Source of the DNA: Streptomyces sp. NBC_00483
Lineage (GTDB): Bacteria > Actinomycetota > Actinomycetes > Streptomycetales > Streptomycetaceae
Reading direction: 5' to 3'
NCBI RefSeq assembly: GCF_036013745.1
Contig: NZ_CP107880.1
Span: 5,952,001-6,016,000 of the forward strand
DNA: 64,000 nucleotides
The notes beneath the pieces were generated by a model. That model worked only from the letters and a program-made list of their open reading frames with translations. It ran no database searches and was not told where the DNA came from. Of the stretch, positions 1 through 9,366 are shown one piece after another. Position numbers and translations under genes: made by a program. Position 1 is the first letter of the stretch, and every line of letters begins with the position of its first letter.

Positions 1-74
1 CGCCACCGGGCCTCGCCGTGCTCCTCGAACTCGCCGGAATGGCCGAGGTGCTGGGAGCGCAGGCCGGCGACGGG

Positions 75-1052
<978 letters not shown>

Positions 1053-1238
1053 GTCCAACGCCCCCATCGCCGCTGTGAGTTCCAGCACGACGAAAGCTAC
1101 CGCAGCCCACTGACAACGGCCCCCCGACCGGGAAAAAGCCCAGGTCAAGAGGCCGATATCGGAACGCCGGAGGCAGTTGTTCAGGTCGCCGCGCGTGTGC
1201 GGGCAGCCACGGCAGGTGTCAGTGCGCCACGGCAGGTG

Positions 1239-2555
1239 TCAGTGCGCCGCGATCGCGCCGCCGCCCGTCCGCTGCCGCGCGGACCGGGCCGCGTACGTGC
1301 CCCACACCGTGATCGCCACGACCCCGAGCACCGCGAGGAACCCGAGGCCCACGGTCCCCGACCAGCCCGCCGCGTGGAAGGCGACGGCGCCGACGGCCGA
1401 GCCGACGCTGGACCCGACGTAGTACATGGTCTGGTAGAGCGCGGAGGCCTGCGCCCGGCCGTGCGTCGCGGTGTGGCTGACGGACGACGAGGCCGTCGCG
1501 TGGCCAGCGAAGAAGCCCGCCGTGATCAGCACGAGCCCGAGCAGCACGAGGACGATGTTCGGCACGAGGGCCAGCAGCAGCCCCGCCATCGTCGTGCCCG
1601 CCGCCAGGTACAGCGTGCCGCGCCGGCCGAGCCGCGTGACGAGCCGCCCCGCCGCGGCCGAGGAGGCGGTCCCCACCAGATAGACGATGAAGATGGACCC
1701 GACCACACCCTGCGGAAGGGAGAAAGGAGCCGCCGACAGCCGGTAGCCGATCACCGTGTAGACCCCGCCGAACACCATCATGAACAGCGCGCCGATCAGG
1801 TACAGGCGGCGCAGCAGCGGGTTCGCGAGGTGGTTGCCGACCGTGGCGGCAAGGGCGCGCGGGCGCAGTGAGCCCGGCGTGAAGTGGCGCGGCGCCGGCA
1901 GCAGCATCCGGAACGCGACGGCGCACGCCACCGCGATCACACCGATCACCCCGACGGCCACCCGCCAGCCCCAGGCCTGCGCGATCCAGCCGCCGATGAT
2001 CCGGCCGCTCATGCCACCGATGGAGTTGCCTGCGACGAACAGTCCGATGGCCGCGACCAGCGCCTTCGGCCGTACCTCCTCCGCGAGATACGCCATCGCG
2101 GACGCGGGCAGCCCCGCGAGGGCTGCGCCCTGCAGCGCGCGCAACGTGATCAGCGCGCCGAGCGAGGGCGCGAAGGGGACCAGGAGCCCCACCGCGACCG
2201 CCACCGTCAGCGAGGCGGTCATCACCGTGCGCCGCCCGAACCGCTCGGACAGCGCGCTCAGCGGCAGCACGCACACCGCGAGCGCGAAGGTCGACGCGGA
2301 CACCGTCCAGGCCGCCGCGCTCGCGCTCGCGCCGTAGCCGTCGGAGATGAGGGGCAGCAGGGCCTGTGTCGAGTAGAGGAGCGCGAAGGTGGCGACTCCG
2401 GCGAGGAACAGGGCGAAGCTCATCCGGCGGTAGCCGGGGCCGCCGGGCGTCAACCGGGTGTCGGTGTTCGCGGCGTCGTCGTCAAGAGGAGCGGGGGCGG
2501 CAGAGGTGGCGACCGCGTCGGTGGAGACGGCCGCCGGGCTACTGGCAGGTGACAT
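1239..2555 (-). CDS. MFS transporter (YnfM-like drug exporter family)
   Basis: A 438-aa major facilitator superfamily protein with about 12 hydrophobic helices after a ~40-residue Pro/Ala/Asp-rich cytoplasmic N-terminus. The loop after helix 2 has ALSERFGRRTV, the MFS motif A region. It is probably a proton-driven exporter of small molecules; the substrate is not evident. It is divergent from a LysR-type regulator across 63 bp that hold a palindrome, so that regulator probably controls it. A -10-like TACGTT (2562-2567, minus strand) ends only 6 nt before the ATG, so the transcript may be leaderless. Confidence 0.9.
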   Translation of the reverse strand: MSPASSPAAVSTDAVATSAAPAPLDDDAANTDTRLTPGGPGYRRMSFALFLAGVATFALLYSTQALLPLISDGYGASASAAAWTVSASTFALAVCVLPLSALSERFGRRTVMTASLTVAVAVGLLVPFAPSLGALITLRALQGAALAGLPASAMAYLAEEVRPKALVAAIGLFVAGNSIGGMSGRIIGGWIAQAWGWRVAVGVIGVIAVACAVAFRMLLPAPRHFTPGSLRPRALAATVGNHLANPLLRRLYLIGALFMMVFGGVYTVIGYRLSAAPFSLPQGVVGSIFIVYLVGTASSAAAGRLVTRLGRRGTLYLAAGTTMAGLLLALVPNIVLVLLGLVLITAGFFAGHATASSSVSHTATHGRAQASALYQTMYYVGSSVGSAVGAVAFHAAGWSGTVGLGFLAVLGVVAITVWGTYAARSARQRTGGGAIAAH

Positions 2556-2579
2556 GCCCTGAACGTAGGCTCACCTGCG

Positions 2580-2600
2580 TTCATGCGTCCAATGCATGAA
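2580..2600. promoter_or_regulatory. LysR-type operator palindrome between MFS and LysR genes
   Basis: Perfect inverted repeat TTCATGC-N7-GCATGAA centred between the divergent MFS and LysR genes. It fits the T-N11-A architecture of LysR-type regulator boxes. It lies just upstream of CATAAT (2606-2611, plus strand), which precedes the LysR ATG at 2619 by 7 nt, and of TACGTT (2562-2567) on the minus strand before the MFS ATG. One site could therefore control both genes. Confidence 0.65.
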
Positions 2601-2618
2601 GAGGCCATAATCGTTCCC

Positions 2619-3596
2619 ATGCAGCATGAGCAGAGGTCGGGGCCGCGCTTGTCCGGGATGAGTGACACGGAAGACATCGTGACGCTCCTCGCCCCGCGCC
2701 TCGCCCACTTCGCCGGGGCCGCCCGCACCGAGCACGTCACGCGCGCGGCGCAGGAGATGAACGTGCCGCAGTCCACACTCTCCCGTGCCCTGGTCCGCCT
2801 CGAACGGGACCTGGGCGTCGAACTGTTCGCCCGCCACGGCCGCACGGTGTCGCTCACGCCCGCAGGACGTACGTTCCTCGGCTCGGTGGAGCGCGCGCTC
2901 GGCGAGATCGAGAAGGCGGTCGAGTCGGTGCGCGCCGACGCCGACCCGGAGTCCGGCAAGGTCGCCTTCGGCTTCCTGCACACCATGGGTACGGAGACCG
3001 TGCCCGGCCTGATCCGCGCCTTCCGCGCCGAGCATCCCCGCATCCGCTTCAGCCTCGTGCAGAACTACGGAGAAGCGATGCTGGAGCGGCTGCGCGCGGG
3101 CGAGCTCGACCTGTGCCTCACCTCGCCCGTCCCGGACGCGCCGGGCCTGGTCGCGCGCCGCCTCGACGAGCAGCGCCTGCGCCTCGTCGTCCCGGACCAC
3201 CACCGCCTCGCCTCCCGCAAGCGCATCCGCCTTCAGGAGGCCGCGGAGGAAACCTTCGTCACCCTCGAACCGGGCTACGGGCTGCGCCGCATCTGCGACG
3301 ACCTGTGCGCCGAGGCCGGGTTCACGCCGCGGATCGCGTTCGAGGGCGAGGAGGCGGAGACGCTGCGCGGCTTCGTCGCGGCGGGGCTCGGGGTCGCGCT
3401 CCTGCCGCCACCGACCGTGCCGCGCCCGGGAGTTGTGGAGCTGGCGGTCACCGGGCAGCGGGCCGTACGGGAGATCGGCGTCGCGTGGCTGGACGGCCAC
3501 CCGGACACCCCTCCCGTAGCGGCCTTCAAGCGATTCCTGCTGTCCCGTAGGGGCAAGCTCCTCCCGGAGCACACATCAAGCCCTGCCGACGACTGA
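2619..3596 (+). CDS. LysR-family transcriptional regulator
   Basis: A 325-aa LysR-type regulator. The N-terminal winged helix-turn-helix reads HVTRAAQEMNVPQSTLSRAL followed by LERDLGVELFARHGR; a periplasmic-binding-like effector domain follows from about residue 100. I chose the ATG at 2619 because CATAAT lies 7 nt upstream, as in a leaderless mRNA; alternatives are 2583 and 2658. The last codons (SSPADD and stop) come from a degenerate copy of the dispersed repeat that also lies just downstream. It probably autoregulates and controls the divergent MFS exporter. Confidence 0.88.
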   Translation: MQHEQRSGPRLSGMSDTEDIVTLLAPRLAHFAGAARTEHVTRAAQEMNVPQSTLSRALVRLERDLGVELFARHGRTVSLTPAGRTFLGSVERALGEIEKAVESVRADADPESGKVAFGFLHTMGTETVPGLIRAFRAEHPRIRFSLVQNYGEAMLERLRAGELDLCLTSPVPDAPGLVARRLDEQRLRLVVPDHHRLASRKRIRLQEAAEETFVTLEPGYGLRRICDDLCAEAGFTPRIAFEGEEAETLRGFVAAGLGVALLPPPTVPRPGVVELAVTGQRAVREIGVAWLDGHPDTPPVAAFKRFLLSRRGKLLPEHTSSPADD

Positions 3597-3663
3597 GCAT
3601 TTCCAGCCCCGCCGGCGATTGAGGCGCGGGGTCCGGGGCAGAGCCCCGCAACCCCGGCCCGGG
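3575..3663 (+). repeat. Dispersed intergenic repeat, copy 1 (plus a degenerate half copy)
   Basis: A full copy (about 3604-3663) contains the core GGGGTCCGGGGCAGAGCCCC and the flank GCCCCGCCGGCGATTGAGG. A degenerate partial copy (3575-3597) overlaps the end of the LysR gene and supplies its stop codon. It sits between convergent gene ends. The GGGGC-AGA-GCCCC part can form a hairpin. Confidence 0.8.
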
Positions 3664-3670
3664 CCCACAC

Positions 3671-4423
3671 TCAGAGCGTTCGCCCGAACCCCGCCGCCAA
3701 CGGCATCCGCAACCCCAACGGCGGCGGCGCCGCGAACGCGTCCTGGAGCGGACGCGAGAACGGCGTCCCGAACAGCGTGCCCAGCACGAAGTCGACCGCC
3801 AGGGAGGCGACTTCGAAGCGGTGCTGCGCCAGGTTGTGCCCGTCCGAGTGCACCTCGAACCGGCACACGTCGCGGTTCGCCTTCTTCGCGCGGCCCGCGA
3901 GCCGGAAGGACAACTCCGGGTCCGTGCGCCGGTCGTCGGTGCCGTGCACGATGAGGACCCGGCGGCCCGCGAGCTGCTTGACCGGTTCGAGCGGCGCCGC
4001 CACATCGTCCTCCGGCAGCCAAGGGGCAAGCGCCAGCACGGAGTTGACGGCCTCGTGGCCGCCCGCGTGCAGTGCCGCGCGGCCGCCCATGTCGAGGCCT
4101 GCGAGGCAGATCGGTACGTCCCCGTAGCGGCGCACGACCTCGTCGGCGGCCCACCGGGCGTCGCGCGCGAGTTCGGCCTGCGTCTCGTTCCAGCCGCGGC
4201 ACCGGTACTGCACGACATGCGTGACGAGTCCCGCGTCCCGCCCCGCGCGCGTGAGGCGGCGGGCGAGCGGGCGCAGCGCCGCCCGGTCCATCGTCGAGGG
4301 TCTGCGGGTCGACGTCTCCTCGCCCGCGGGGAGCAGCAGCACCACACCGCCCACCGCTCCCGGCACCGGCCCGGCCGCCCTGGCAAGCCGCGCCTCGCGG
4401 CCCTGCGTCGCTCGCTGCTGCAT
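3671..4423 (-). CDS. Alpha/beta hydrolase with Asp at the nucleophile position
   Basis: A 250-aa cytoplasmic alpha/beta-hydrolase-fold protein. The nucleophile elbow reads AGLDMGGRAAL, so the usual GxSxG is GxDxG with Asp111, as in haloalkane dehalogenase-type members. The other expected residues are present: an Asp in HGTDDRRTDP (163/164) and His196 in HSDGHN. The overall pattern otherwise resembles dienelactone-hydrolase or lysophospholipase families. The substrate is unknown. It is convergent with the LysR gene across a dispersed repeat. An imperfect inverted repeat, TGACA-N6-TGTCA, overlaps its start region (about 4423-4438). Confidence 0.8.
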   Translation of the reverse strand: MQQRATQGREARLARAAGPVPGAVGGVVLLLPAGEETSTRRPSTMDRAALRPLARRLTRAGRDAGLVTHVVQYRCRGWNETQAELARDARWAADEVVRRYGDVPICLAGLDMGGRAALHAGGHEAVNSVLALAPWLPEDDVAAPLEPVKQLAGRRVLIVHGTDDRRTDPELSFRLAGRAKKANRDVCRFEVHSDGHNLAQHRFEVASLAVDFVLGTLFGTPFSRPLQDAFAAPPPLGLRMPLAAGFGRTL

Positions 4424-4545
4424 GACAGCACAGTGTCAGAAGCCCGCCGCCCGACGCCGCTCGACGGGTCACTGTTGCGTATCGACGGATCATGCCGGCG
4501 TTCTTGGTGACCGATCGCAACGAACGGACAACGAACCGCAGCGAT

Positions 4546-4557
4546 CTACGCGCGTAG
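4546..4557. promoter_or_regulatory. CTACGCGCGTAG palindrome upstream of add
   Basis: Perfect 12-bp palindrome CTACGCGCGTAG, 16 nt before the add start and 4 nt upstream of a -10-like TAGAGT (4562-4567). The identical motif occurs upstream of deoC (15868-15879) and the purine-nucleoside phosphorylase gene (19360-19371), so it is a candidate operator of a shared nucleoside-salvage regulator. Confidence 0.7.
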
Positions 4558-4573
4558 GAGTTAGAGTGCGGAA

Positions 4574-5740
4574 ATGACGAGCCCGATCACCGCGAACCCC
4601 AACAGCCCCCGGGTGCCGACCGCCGAGCAGATCCGTCGCGCGCCCAAGGTGCTCCTGCACGACCACCTCGACGGCGGCCTGAGGCCCGGCACGATCGTCG
4701 ACCTGGCGCGCGAGCAGGGGTACGAGAACCTGCCGGAGGCCGACCCCGACAAGCTCGGCGTCTGGTTCCGTGAAGCGGCCGACTCCGGTTCCCTGGAGCG
4801 GTACTTGGAGACGTTCAGCCACACCTGTGCCGTCATGCAGACGCGCGAGGCGCTGTTCCGGGTCGCCGCCGAGTGCGCCGAGGACCTCGCCGAGGACGGC
4901 GTCGTCTACGCCGAGATCCGCTACGCCCCCGAGCAGCACCTGGAACAGGGGCTCACCCTCGAAGAGGTCGTCGAGGCGGTCAACGAGGGCTTCAGGGAGG
5001 GCGAGCGGCGCGCGAAGGAGAACGGCCACCGCATCCGCGTGGGCGCGCTCCTCACCGCGATGCGGCACGCGGCCCGCGCGCTGGAGATCGCCGAACTGGC
5101 CAACCGCTACCGCGACTTGGGTGTCGTCGGCTTCGACATCGCGGGCGCGGAGGCCGGCTTCCCGCCCACCCGCCACCTCGACGCCTTCGAGTACCTCAAG
5201 CGGGAGAACAACCACTTCACGATCCACGCGGGCGAGGCCTTCGGGCTGCCGTCCATCTGGCAGGCCCTCCAGTGGTGCGGTGCGGACCGGCTCGGGCACG
5301 GTGTGCGCATCATCGACGACATCAAGGTGGAGGACGACGGCAGCGTACAGCTGGGCCGCCTCGCCTCGTACGTGCGCGACAAGCGGATCCCGCTGGAGCT
5401 GTGCCCCTCGTCGAACCTGCAGACCGGTGCCGCGAGTTCCTACGGGGAGCACCCCATCGGGCTGCTGCGAAAGCTGCACTTCAGGGCGACGGTCAACACG
5501 GACAACCGGCTCATGTCCGGTACGTCGATGAGTCGCGAGTTCGAGCACCTGGTCGACGCATTCGACTACACGCTCGACGACATGCAGTGGTTTTCCGTCA
5601 ATGCGATGAAGTCAGCATTCATTCCTTTCGATGAACGACTGGCGATGATCAATGACGTGATCAAGCCCGGATATGCCGAGTTGAAATCCGAATGGCTGTT
5701 CCGTCAGACCGCTTCCACCAGCGGTTCTGTCGTCGAGTAG
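4574..5740 (+). CDS. add: Adenosine deaminase
   Basis: A 388-aa enzyme that hydrolyses adenosine or deoxyadenosine to inosine or deoxyinosine in purine salvage. The amidohydrolase zinc site is visible: HDHLDGG near residue 29 (family HxHxDG region), HAGE around residue 220, GHGVRI around 240, and the NTDNR segment near 310 for the last Asp ligand. The length fits the long actinobacterial type. The ATG at 4574 lacks a clear Shine-Dalgarno sequence and TAGAGT ends 6 nt upstream, which suggests a leaderless transcript. The CTACGCGCGTAG palindrome in its promoter links it to deoC and the nucleoside phosphorylase gene. Confidence 0.95.
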   Translation: MTSPITANPNSPRVPTAEQIRRAPKVLLHDHLDGGLRPGTIVDLAREQGYENLPEADPDKLGVWFREAADSGSLERYLETFSHTCAVMQTREALFRVAAECAEDLAEDGVVYAEIRYAPEQHLEQGLTLEEVVEAVNEGFREGERRAKENGHRIRVGALLTAMRHAARALEIAELANRYRDLGVVGFDIAGAEAGFPPTRHLDAFEYLKRENNHFTIHAGEAFGLPSIWQALQWCGADRLGHGVRIIDDIKVEDDGSVQLGRLASYVRDKRIPLELCPSSNLQTGAASSYGEHPIGLLRKLHFRATVNTDNRLMSGTSMSREFEHLVDAFDYTLDDMQWFSVNAMKSAFIPFDERLAMINDVIKPGYAELKSEWLFRQTASTSGSVVE

Positions 5741-5887
5741 GGCCTTTTCGGGGGACGTTGGCGCGGTCGGGAACAGTTGTTCGCGGCCGCGTTTCCCGGC
5801 GGTTCGCTGTTTGCGGGCGCAGCGAAGGAATGTTTACGGTCGTGGACCGCTCATTCCCCCGTCATCGTCAAGAGGACGCATTTCACA

Positions 5888-6214
5888 ATGAAGCATTCTG
5901 CTGCCAAGACCCTCGGTGTCGCCGCTCTCGGAGCCGCTTTCGCCGCCGCCGGTGCCGGTGCCGCGAACGCTGCCCCGGCCGTCCCCGACGCGGCCGACAC
6001 CGTCGGATCCGTGACCTCCGCCCTCCCGCTGCAGGACGTGGCGTCGACGCTGCCCGCCGGCGCCGAGTCCCTGGCCGCCGGTCAGGGTGCGGTGGCCAAC
6101 GGCCTGAGCACGGCCACGCCCGTCGTGGACCAGGCCGCGAAGGGCGCCCTGCCGGTCGACGGCGACCCGGTCTCCGGCCTGCTCGGCGGCCTGCCGGTCG
6201 GTGGCCTCAGCTGA
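5888..6214 (+). CDS. Small secreted Ala/Gly-rich protein
   Basis: A 108-aa protein with a classical Sec signal peptide (MKHSAAKTLGVAALGAAF..., probable cleavage after ANAAPA). The mature part is Ala/Val/Gly/Pro-rich with no known catalytic motif. It resembles the secreted protein at 12017-12433 in composition and in phrases such as LPLQ/LPLP and GLSTAT/GVSTAL, so the two may be distant paralogs. I chose 5888 because it begins the signal peptide and follows AGAGGA. Function unknown. A strong hairpin follows the stop. Confidence 0.8.
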   Translation: MKHSAAKTLGVAALGAAFAAAGAGAANAAPAVPDAADTVGSVTSALPLQDVASTLPAGAESLAAGQGAVANGLSTATPVVDQAAKGALPVDGDPVSGLLGGLPVGGLS

Positions 6215-6232
6215 CCCGACCCACCGCACGAG

Positions 6233-6274
6233 CCGAAGGGGCGCACCCGCGATCACGCGGGCGCGCCCCTTCGG
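6233..6274. terminator. Bidirectional terminator hairpin
   Basis: Stem CCGAAGGGGCGC...GCGCCCCTTCGG, with a further CCCGCG/CGCGGG inner stem, between the convergent secreted-protein gene and the PspC gene. It has no long U tract on either side, as is usual in Streptomyces. Confidence 0.8.
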
Positions 6275-6292
6275 CGTGGGTGCGAACGGACG

Positions 6293-6493
6293 TCACCAGG
6301 CCTGGCGGACCTTGTTCTCACTCGGGAACATGATCCACAGCGCGATGTAGAGCAGGAACTGCGGGCCCGGCAGCAGGCACGAGACCAGGAAGATCACGCG
6401 CATCGTGGCCGCGGAGGTGCCGAAGCGCCGTGCCAGCGCTGCGCACACTCCGCCGATCATCCGTCCGTTGGTGGGGCGGGCAAGGGCGGTCAT
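6293..6493 (-). CDS. PspC-domain membrane protein
   Basis: A 66-aa protein that is essentially one PspC domain: GRMIGGVCAALARRFG, then hydrophobic VIFLVSCLLPGPQFLLYIALWIMFP. PspC domains occur in envelope-stress proteins and sit in the cytoplasmic membrane. A good GGAG-type ribosome-binding site (rev. comp. of ggctcctt) precedes the ATG. It stands alone, reads left, and ends at the shared hairpin. Its role is probably linked to membrane stress, but nothing nearby is a known partner. Confidence 0.88.
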   Translation of the reverse strand: MTALARPTNGRMIGGVCAALARRFGTSAATMRVIFLVSCLLPGPQFLLYIALWIMFPSENKVRQAW

Positions 6494-6580
6494 GGTTGGG
6501 CTCCTTCGCGAACCGTATGTCTTCGATGTGTGGTGCTTACGTCTTCGAATGTACGGCGACGGAGGGGCTTAAACGTCAGC

Positions 6581-7123
6581 TCACGGGGCTATGCCGACCC
6601 TGGAAATCGTCGGGGTCGGACCCTGAGCCGGCTCCTGCGGGGGGAGGGGATCGAGCTCGACCCTGCGGCGGAGCCGGGAGCGCAGGGTGGGCACGACGAG
6701 GAGATAGGTGAGCGCGACGCCCACCGTGTTCAGGAGCAGCGAGTCGATGTCCACGACCTGGCCCGGCACACCGGTCTGCAGCAGTTCGATGCCGAGCGAG
6801 ATCAGTGCGGCCATCGCGACCGTGCGCACAAGCGAACCCCACAGCGAAACGTAAAGCCGGCCGCCCGCGACGGGCAGGAGCACGCCGAGCGGGGCGAGCA
6901 GCACCAGGCCCTCGCCGAGCCGCACTGCCGCCTCACGCCAGCCGAGCGCGAGGTCGGAGCGGATGCCGGCCAAGGGGTGCAGGTTCGCCGCGCTGACCCA
7001 GGGCACGTCCAGGGGGCGCAGCGTGAACCAGGCAACGAATAGGAGATGCGCGGCGAGTAGGGCGATCCCTGCCGCACGGAAACGGACGGCGGCCCTTTGG
7101 CCGCCCGAGCGATGGCGCTGCAC
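6581..7123 (-). CDS. VanZ-like family membrane protein
   Basis: A 180-aa membrane protein with four hydrophobic helices and the VanZ-family pattern: FTLRP near the first loop, a middle helix region with ELLQTG, and DIDSLLLNTVGVALTYLL. VanZ was named for low-level teicoplanin resistance, but most chromosomal members have no assigned substrate. It follows the afsQ1-Q2-Q3 operon on the same strand after a 54-bp gap and may be read through from it. Confidence 0.85.
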   Translation of the reverse strand: MQRHRSGGQRAAVRFRAAGIALLAAHLLFVAWFTLRPLDVPWVSAANLHPLAGIRSDLALGWREAAVRLGEGLVLLAPLGVLLPVAGGRLYVSLWGSLVRTVAMAALISLGIELLQTGVPGQVVDIDSLLLNTVGVALTYLLVVPTLRSRLRRRVELDPLPPQEPAQGPTPTISRVGIAP

Positions 7124-7177
7124 GCACCCCTAGACGCCGGGCGCGGGAGGATCGGTTCCGCCGAGGTCGGGCCTTCG

Positions 7178-7780
7178 TCAGTTCAGAGTTCTCGTCGGGG
7201 CCGGGATCAGGCCCGGGCGGGCCTTCAGCGCCTCCGAGCAGGTGTATTCGCGGGGCGCGGCGTCGTCCGGGCCGCCGAGGACCACGTGCTCGTCGTCCTC
7301 CGCCGTGACCTCGCTGTTCGCGAACGTGCAGATGACCTGGGCCAGGGCGTAGGGGGACAGATCGGCCGGCGGCGCGTTCAGGCGCAGCGCGTCCGCGGGG
7401 TCGCCCTCGCGCGGGCCCGAGACCTTGAGGACGGAGCGTACGTCCGTCGTGTAGCCGGCCGTCTTCTCCTCGCTGGAGGGAGTCGCCGCCAGCTGCGCCA
7501 GGAGCTCCCGGGCCACCATGACACGGTCGGACGACTGGCCGCGCTCCAGCGTGATGGTCCGGTCGACCGTGACCAGCTGCGACGTACAGACCAGATAGAC
7601 CTGCACCGGGAACTCGCCGCCCGCCTGCGCCTCCACCTTGTCCGAGCCCGACAGGGAGCAGCCCACGCGCGTGGGCGCGGCGCCGAAGTCGGTCGGCACC
7701 TCCGTGGGACGGATCCCGCACCCGGTGAGCAGGAGCGAGGCGAGGCCGACGAGGACCCATGGGCGTACCCGGCGCGTCAC
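7178..7780 (-). CDS. afsQ3: AfsQ3 lipoprotein of the AfsQ1/AfsQ2 system
   Basis: A 200-aa predicted lipoprotein: RR-rich N-terminus, hydrophobic stretch and lipobox LLTGC with the lipidated Cys at residue 21. The rest is a soluble extracytoplasmic domain without a known motif. Its GTG start overlaps the afsQ2 stop as GTGA (7777-7780), so the two are translationally coupled. In S. coelicolor the third gene of the afsQ1-afsQ2 operon encodes a lipoprotein, AfsQ3, and this position matches. It may act as an accessory sensor for the kinase; that role is inference. Confidence 0.85.
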   Translation of the reverse strand: MTRRVRPWVLVGLASLLLTGCGIRPTEVPTDFGAAPTRVGCSLSGSDKVEAQAGGEFPVQVYLVCTSQLVTVDRTITLERGQSSDRVMVARELLAQLAATPSSEEKTAGYTTDVRSVLKVSGPREGDPADALRLNAPPADLSPYALAQVICTFANSEVTAEDDEHVVLGGPDDAAPREYTCSEALKARPGLIPAPTRTLN

Positions 7781-9366
7781 GTCGCGGCACCGCCTTCCCG
7801 CGCTTCCCTGGCGTCCTCCTCCGAGGCGGACGCCAGGGACTCCGCGTCCCGCGGCAGGTGCAGCGTGAACACGGCTCCCCCTTCGGGGGAGTTGGCGGCA
7901 CTGATCCGGCCGCCGTGGATACGCGCGTTCTCCATGGCGATGGAGAGGCCGAGGCCGCTGCCCTCCGAGCGGGGCCGCGAGGCGCTCGCCTTGAAGAAGC
8001 GGTCGAAGACGTGCGGCAGGACGTCATCGGGGATGCCCGGACCGTGGTCGCGTACGGAGATGACGACCTCCGAGCCCTCGCCGTGGCGTCCGTGCGACTC
8101 CACCCGCACCGAGACGCGCACGGGGGACCCGCCGTGCTTGAGCGCGTTGCCGATCAGGTTCGCGAGGATCACGTCGAGGCGGCGCGGGTCGAGGCGGGCC
8201 GAGATGCCGCGCTCGGCGTCGAGTTCGACGGCGTCCAGCCAGGCGCGGGCGTCGATGCAGGCGGTGATCTGGTCGGCGAGTTCCACGTCGTCGAGGACGA
8301 GCTTGGCGCTGCCCGCGTCGAAGCGGGTGACCTCCATCAGGTTCTCGACCAGGTCGTTCAGGCGCCGGGTCTCGCTGACCACGAGACGCACGGCCGGTTC
8401 GATCATGGGGTCGACCGAGCCGGTCTCGGCGTCGAGCTCCTCCTCCAGGACCTCCGTCACCGCGGTGATCGCGGTCAGCGGCGTGCGCAGCTCGTGCGAC
8501 ATGTCGGCGACGAAGCGGCGCGAGGACTCGTCGCGGGAGCTCATGTCCGCGACCTTCTTCTCCAGGTTCTCCGCCGTCTTGTTGAACGTACGGGAGAGCT
8601 CCGCGAGTTCGTCCGTGCCGGAGACGCGCAGCCGGGTGTCGAGCTTGCCCTCGCCGAGCCGGCGCGCGGCGACCCCCAGGCGGTGCACGGGCTTCAGCAC
8701 CGTCGTCGCGGCCGCCTGCGCGAGCAGTGCGGAGCCGACGAGGGCGAGCGCGGTGGCGATGCCGAGGGACCAGGCGAGCGAACCCATGTCCTTCGCCTCA
8801 GGCTCCAGGGACTTGAGCATGTAGCCCGTCGGCCCGTCGTCCACGGTGGCGCCGCCGACCAGGTACGGGGTGTCGTCCTGCGTGATCCGCTGCCAGTACA
8901 GGTGGTACGCGTGCTTGTCGCCGCCGTCGATCGGCTGCTTCTTGGTGACCGCGTCCCGCAGCGACTTCGGCACGTCGGCCACGGTGAAGGCGTCCAGGTC
9001 GGAATTGCCCACGACCCGGCGGCCGTCCTCGTCCTTCGCCATGAGCATCACGCTGAAGTGCTGGCTGCTGCCCGCCATCAGGTTCGCCGCGTGCTGCAAC
9101 TCGCCCTGCGTGGGCTGCTTGGGCAGCGCCGCCGCCCGGTTCTGCATCTCCTGCTTGAAGTCGCTGAGAGCGGAGTCCTGCGTGCGCGTGAGCACGGCCT
9201 CACGATTGAGCCAGTACGCGATCCCCGACGCGGACACCGCGGCCGTCAGCGCCACGAGCGCGAACACGACGACCAGGCGCAGCCGCAGGCTGGTGAAGCG
9301 CAGGCCGGCGAGGAGAGTCTTCTTGGCCGCCGCAGCGCCCCGGAGCTTGTCGTGCGGTTTCGTCAC
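7777..9366 (-). CDS. afsQ2: Two-component sensor histidine kinase AfsQ2
   Basis: A 529-aa membrane histidine kinase. Helix 1 (about 29-51) and helix 2 (about 195-218) flank a ~145-residue extracytoplasmic sensor domain; a HAMP linker follows (about 217-272), then HisKA with phospho-acceptor His291 in DMSHELRTPL and a HATPase domain with N, G1 (DHGPGIP) and G2 (GSGLGLS) boxes. I chose the GTG at 9366 because it overlaps the afsQ1 stop as GTGA. It is the partner of AfsQ1; in S. coelicolor this pair responds to nitrogen-rich conditions and affects antibiotic production. Confidence 0.93.
   Translation of the reverse strand: MTKPHDKLRGAAAAKKTLLAGLRFTSLRLRLVVVFALVALTAAVSASGIAYWLNREAVLTRTQDSALSDFKQEMQNRAAALPKQPTQGELQHAANLMAGSSQHFSVMLMAKDEDGRRVVGNSDLDAFTVADVPKSLRDAVTKKQPIDGGDKHAYHLYWQRITQDDTPYLVGGATVDDGPTGYMLKSLEPEAKDMGSLAWSLGIATALALVGSALLAQAAATTVLKPVHRLGVAARRLGEGKLDTRLRVSGTDELAELSRTFNKTAENLEKKVADMSSRDESSRRFVADMSHELRTPLTAITAVTEVLEEELDAETGSVDPMIEPAVRLVVSETRRLNDLVENLMEVTRFDAGSAKLVLDDVELADQITACIDARAWLDAVELDAERGISARLDPRRLDVILANLIGNALKHGGSPVRVSVRVESHGRHGEGSEVVISVRDHGPGIPDDVLPHVFDRFFKASASRPRSEGSGLGLSIAMENARIHGGRISAANSPEGGAVFTLHLPRDAESLASASEEDAREAREGGAAT

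Noticed and set aside
1..74. Possible partial gene at the left window edge
   Set aside because: One plus-strand frame is open, but it is too short to support a call and continues as shadow of the sigma factor gene.
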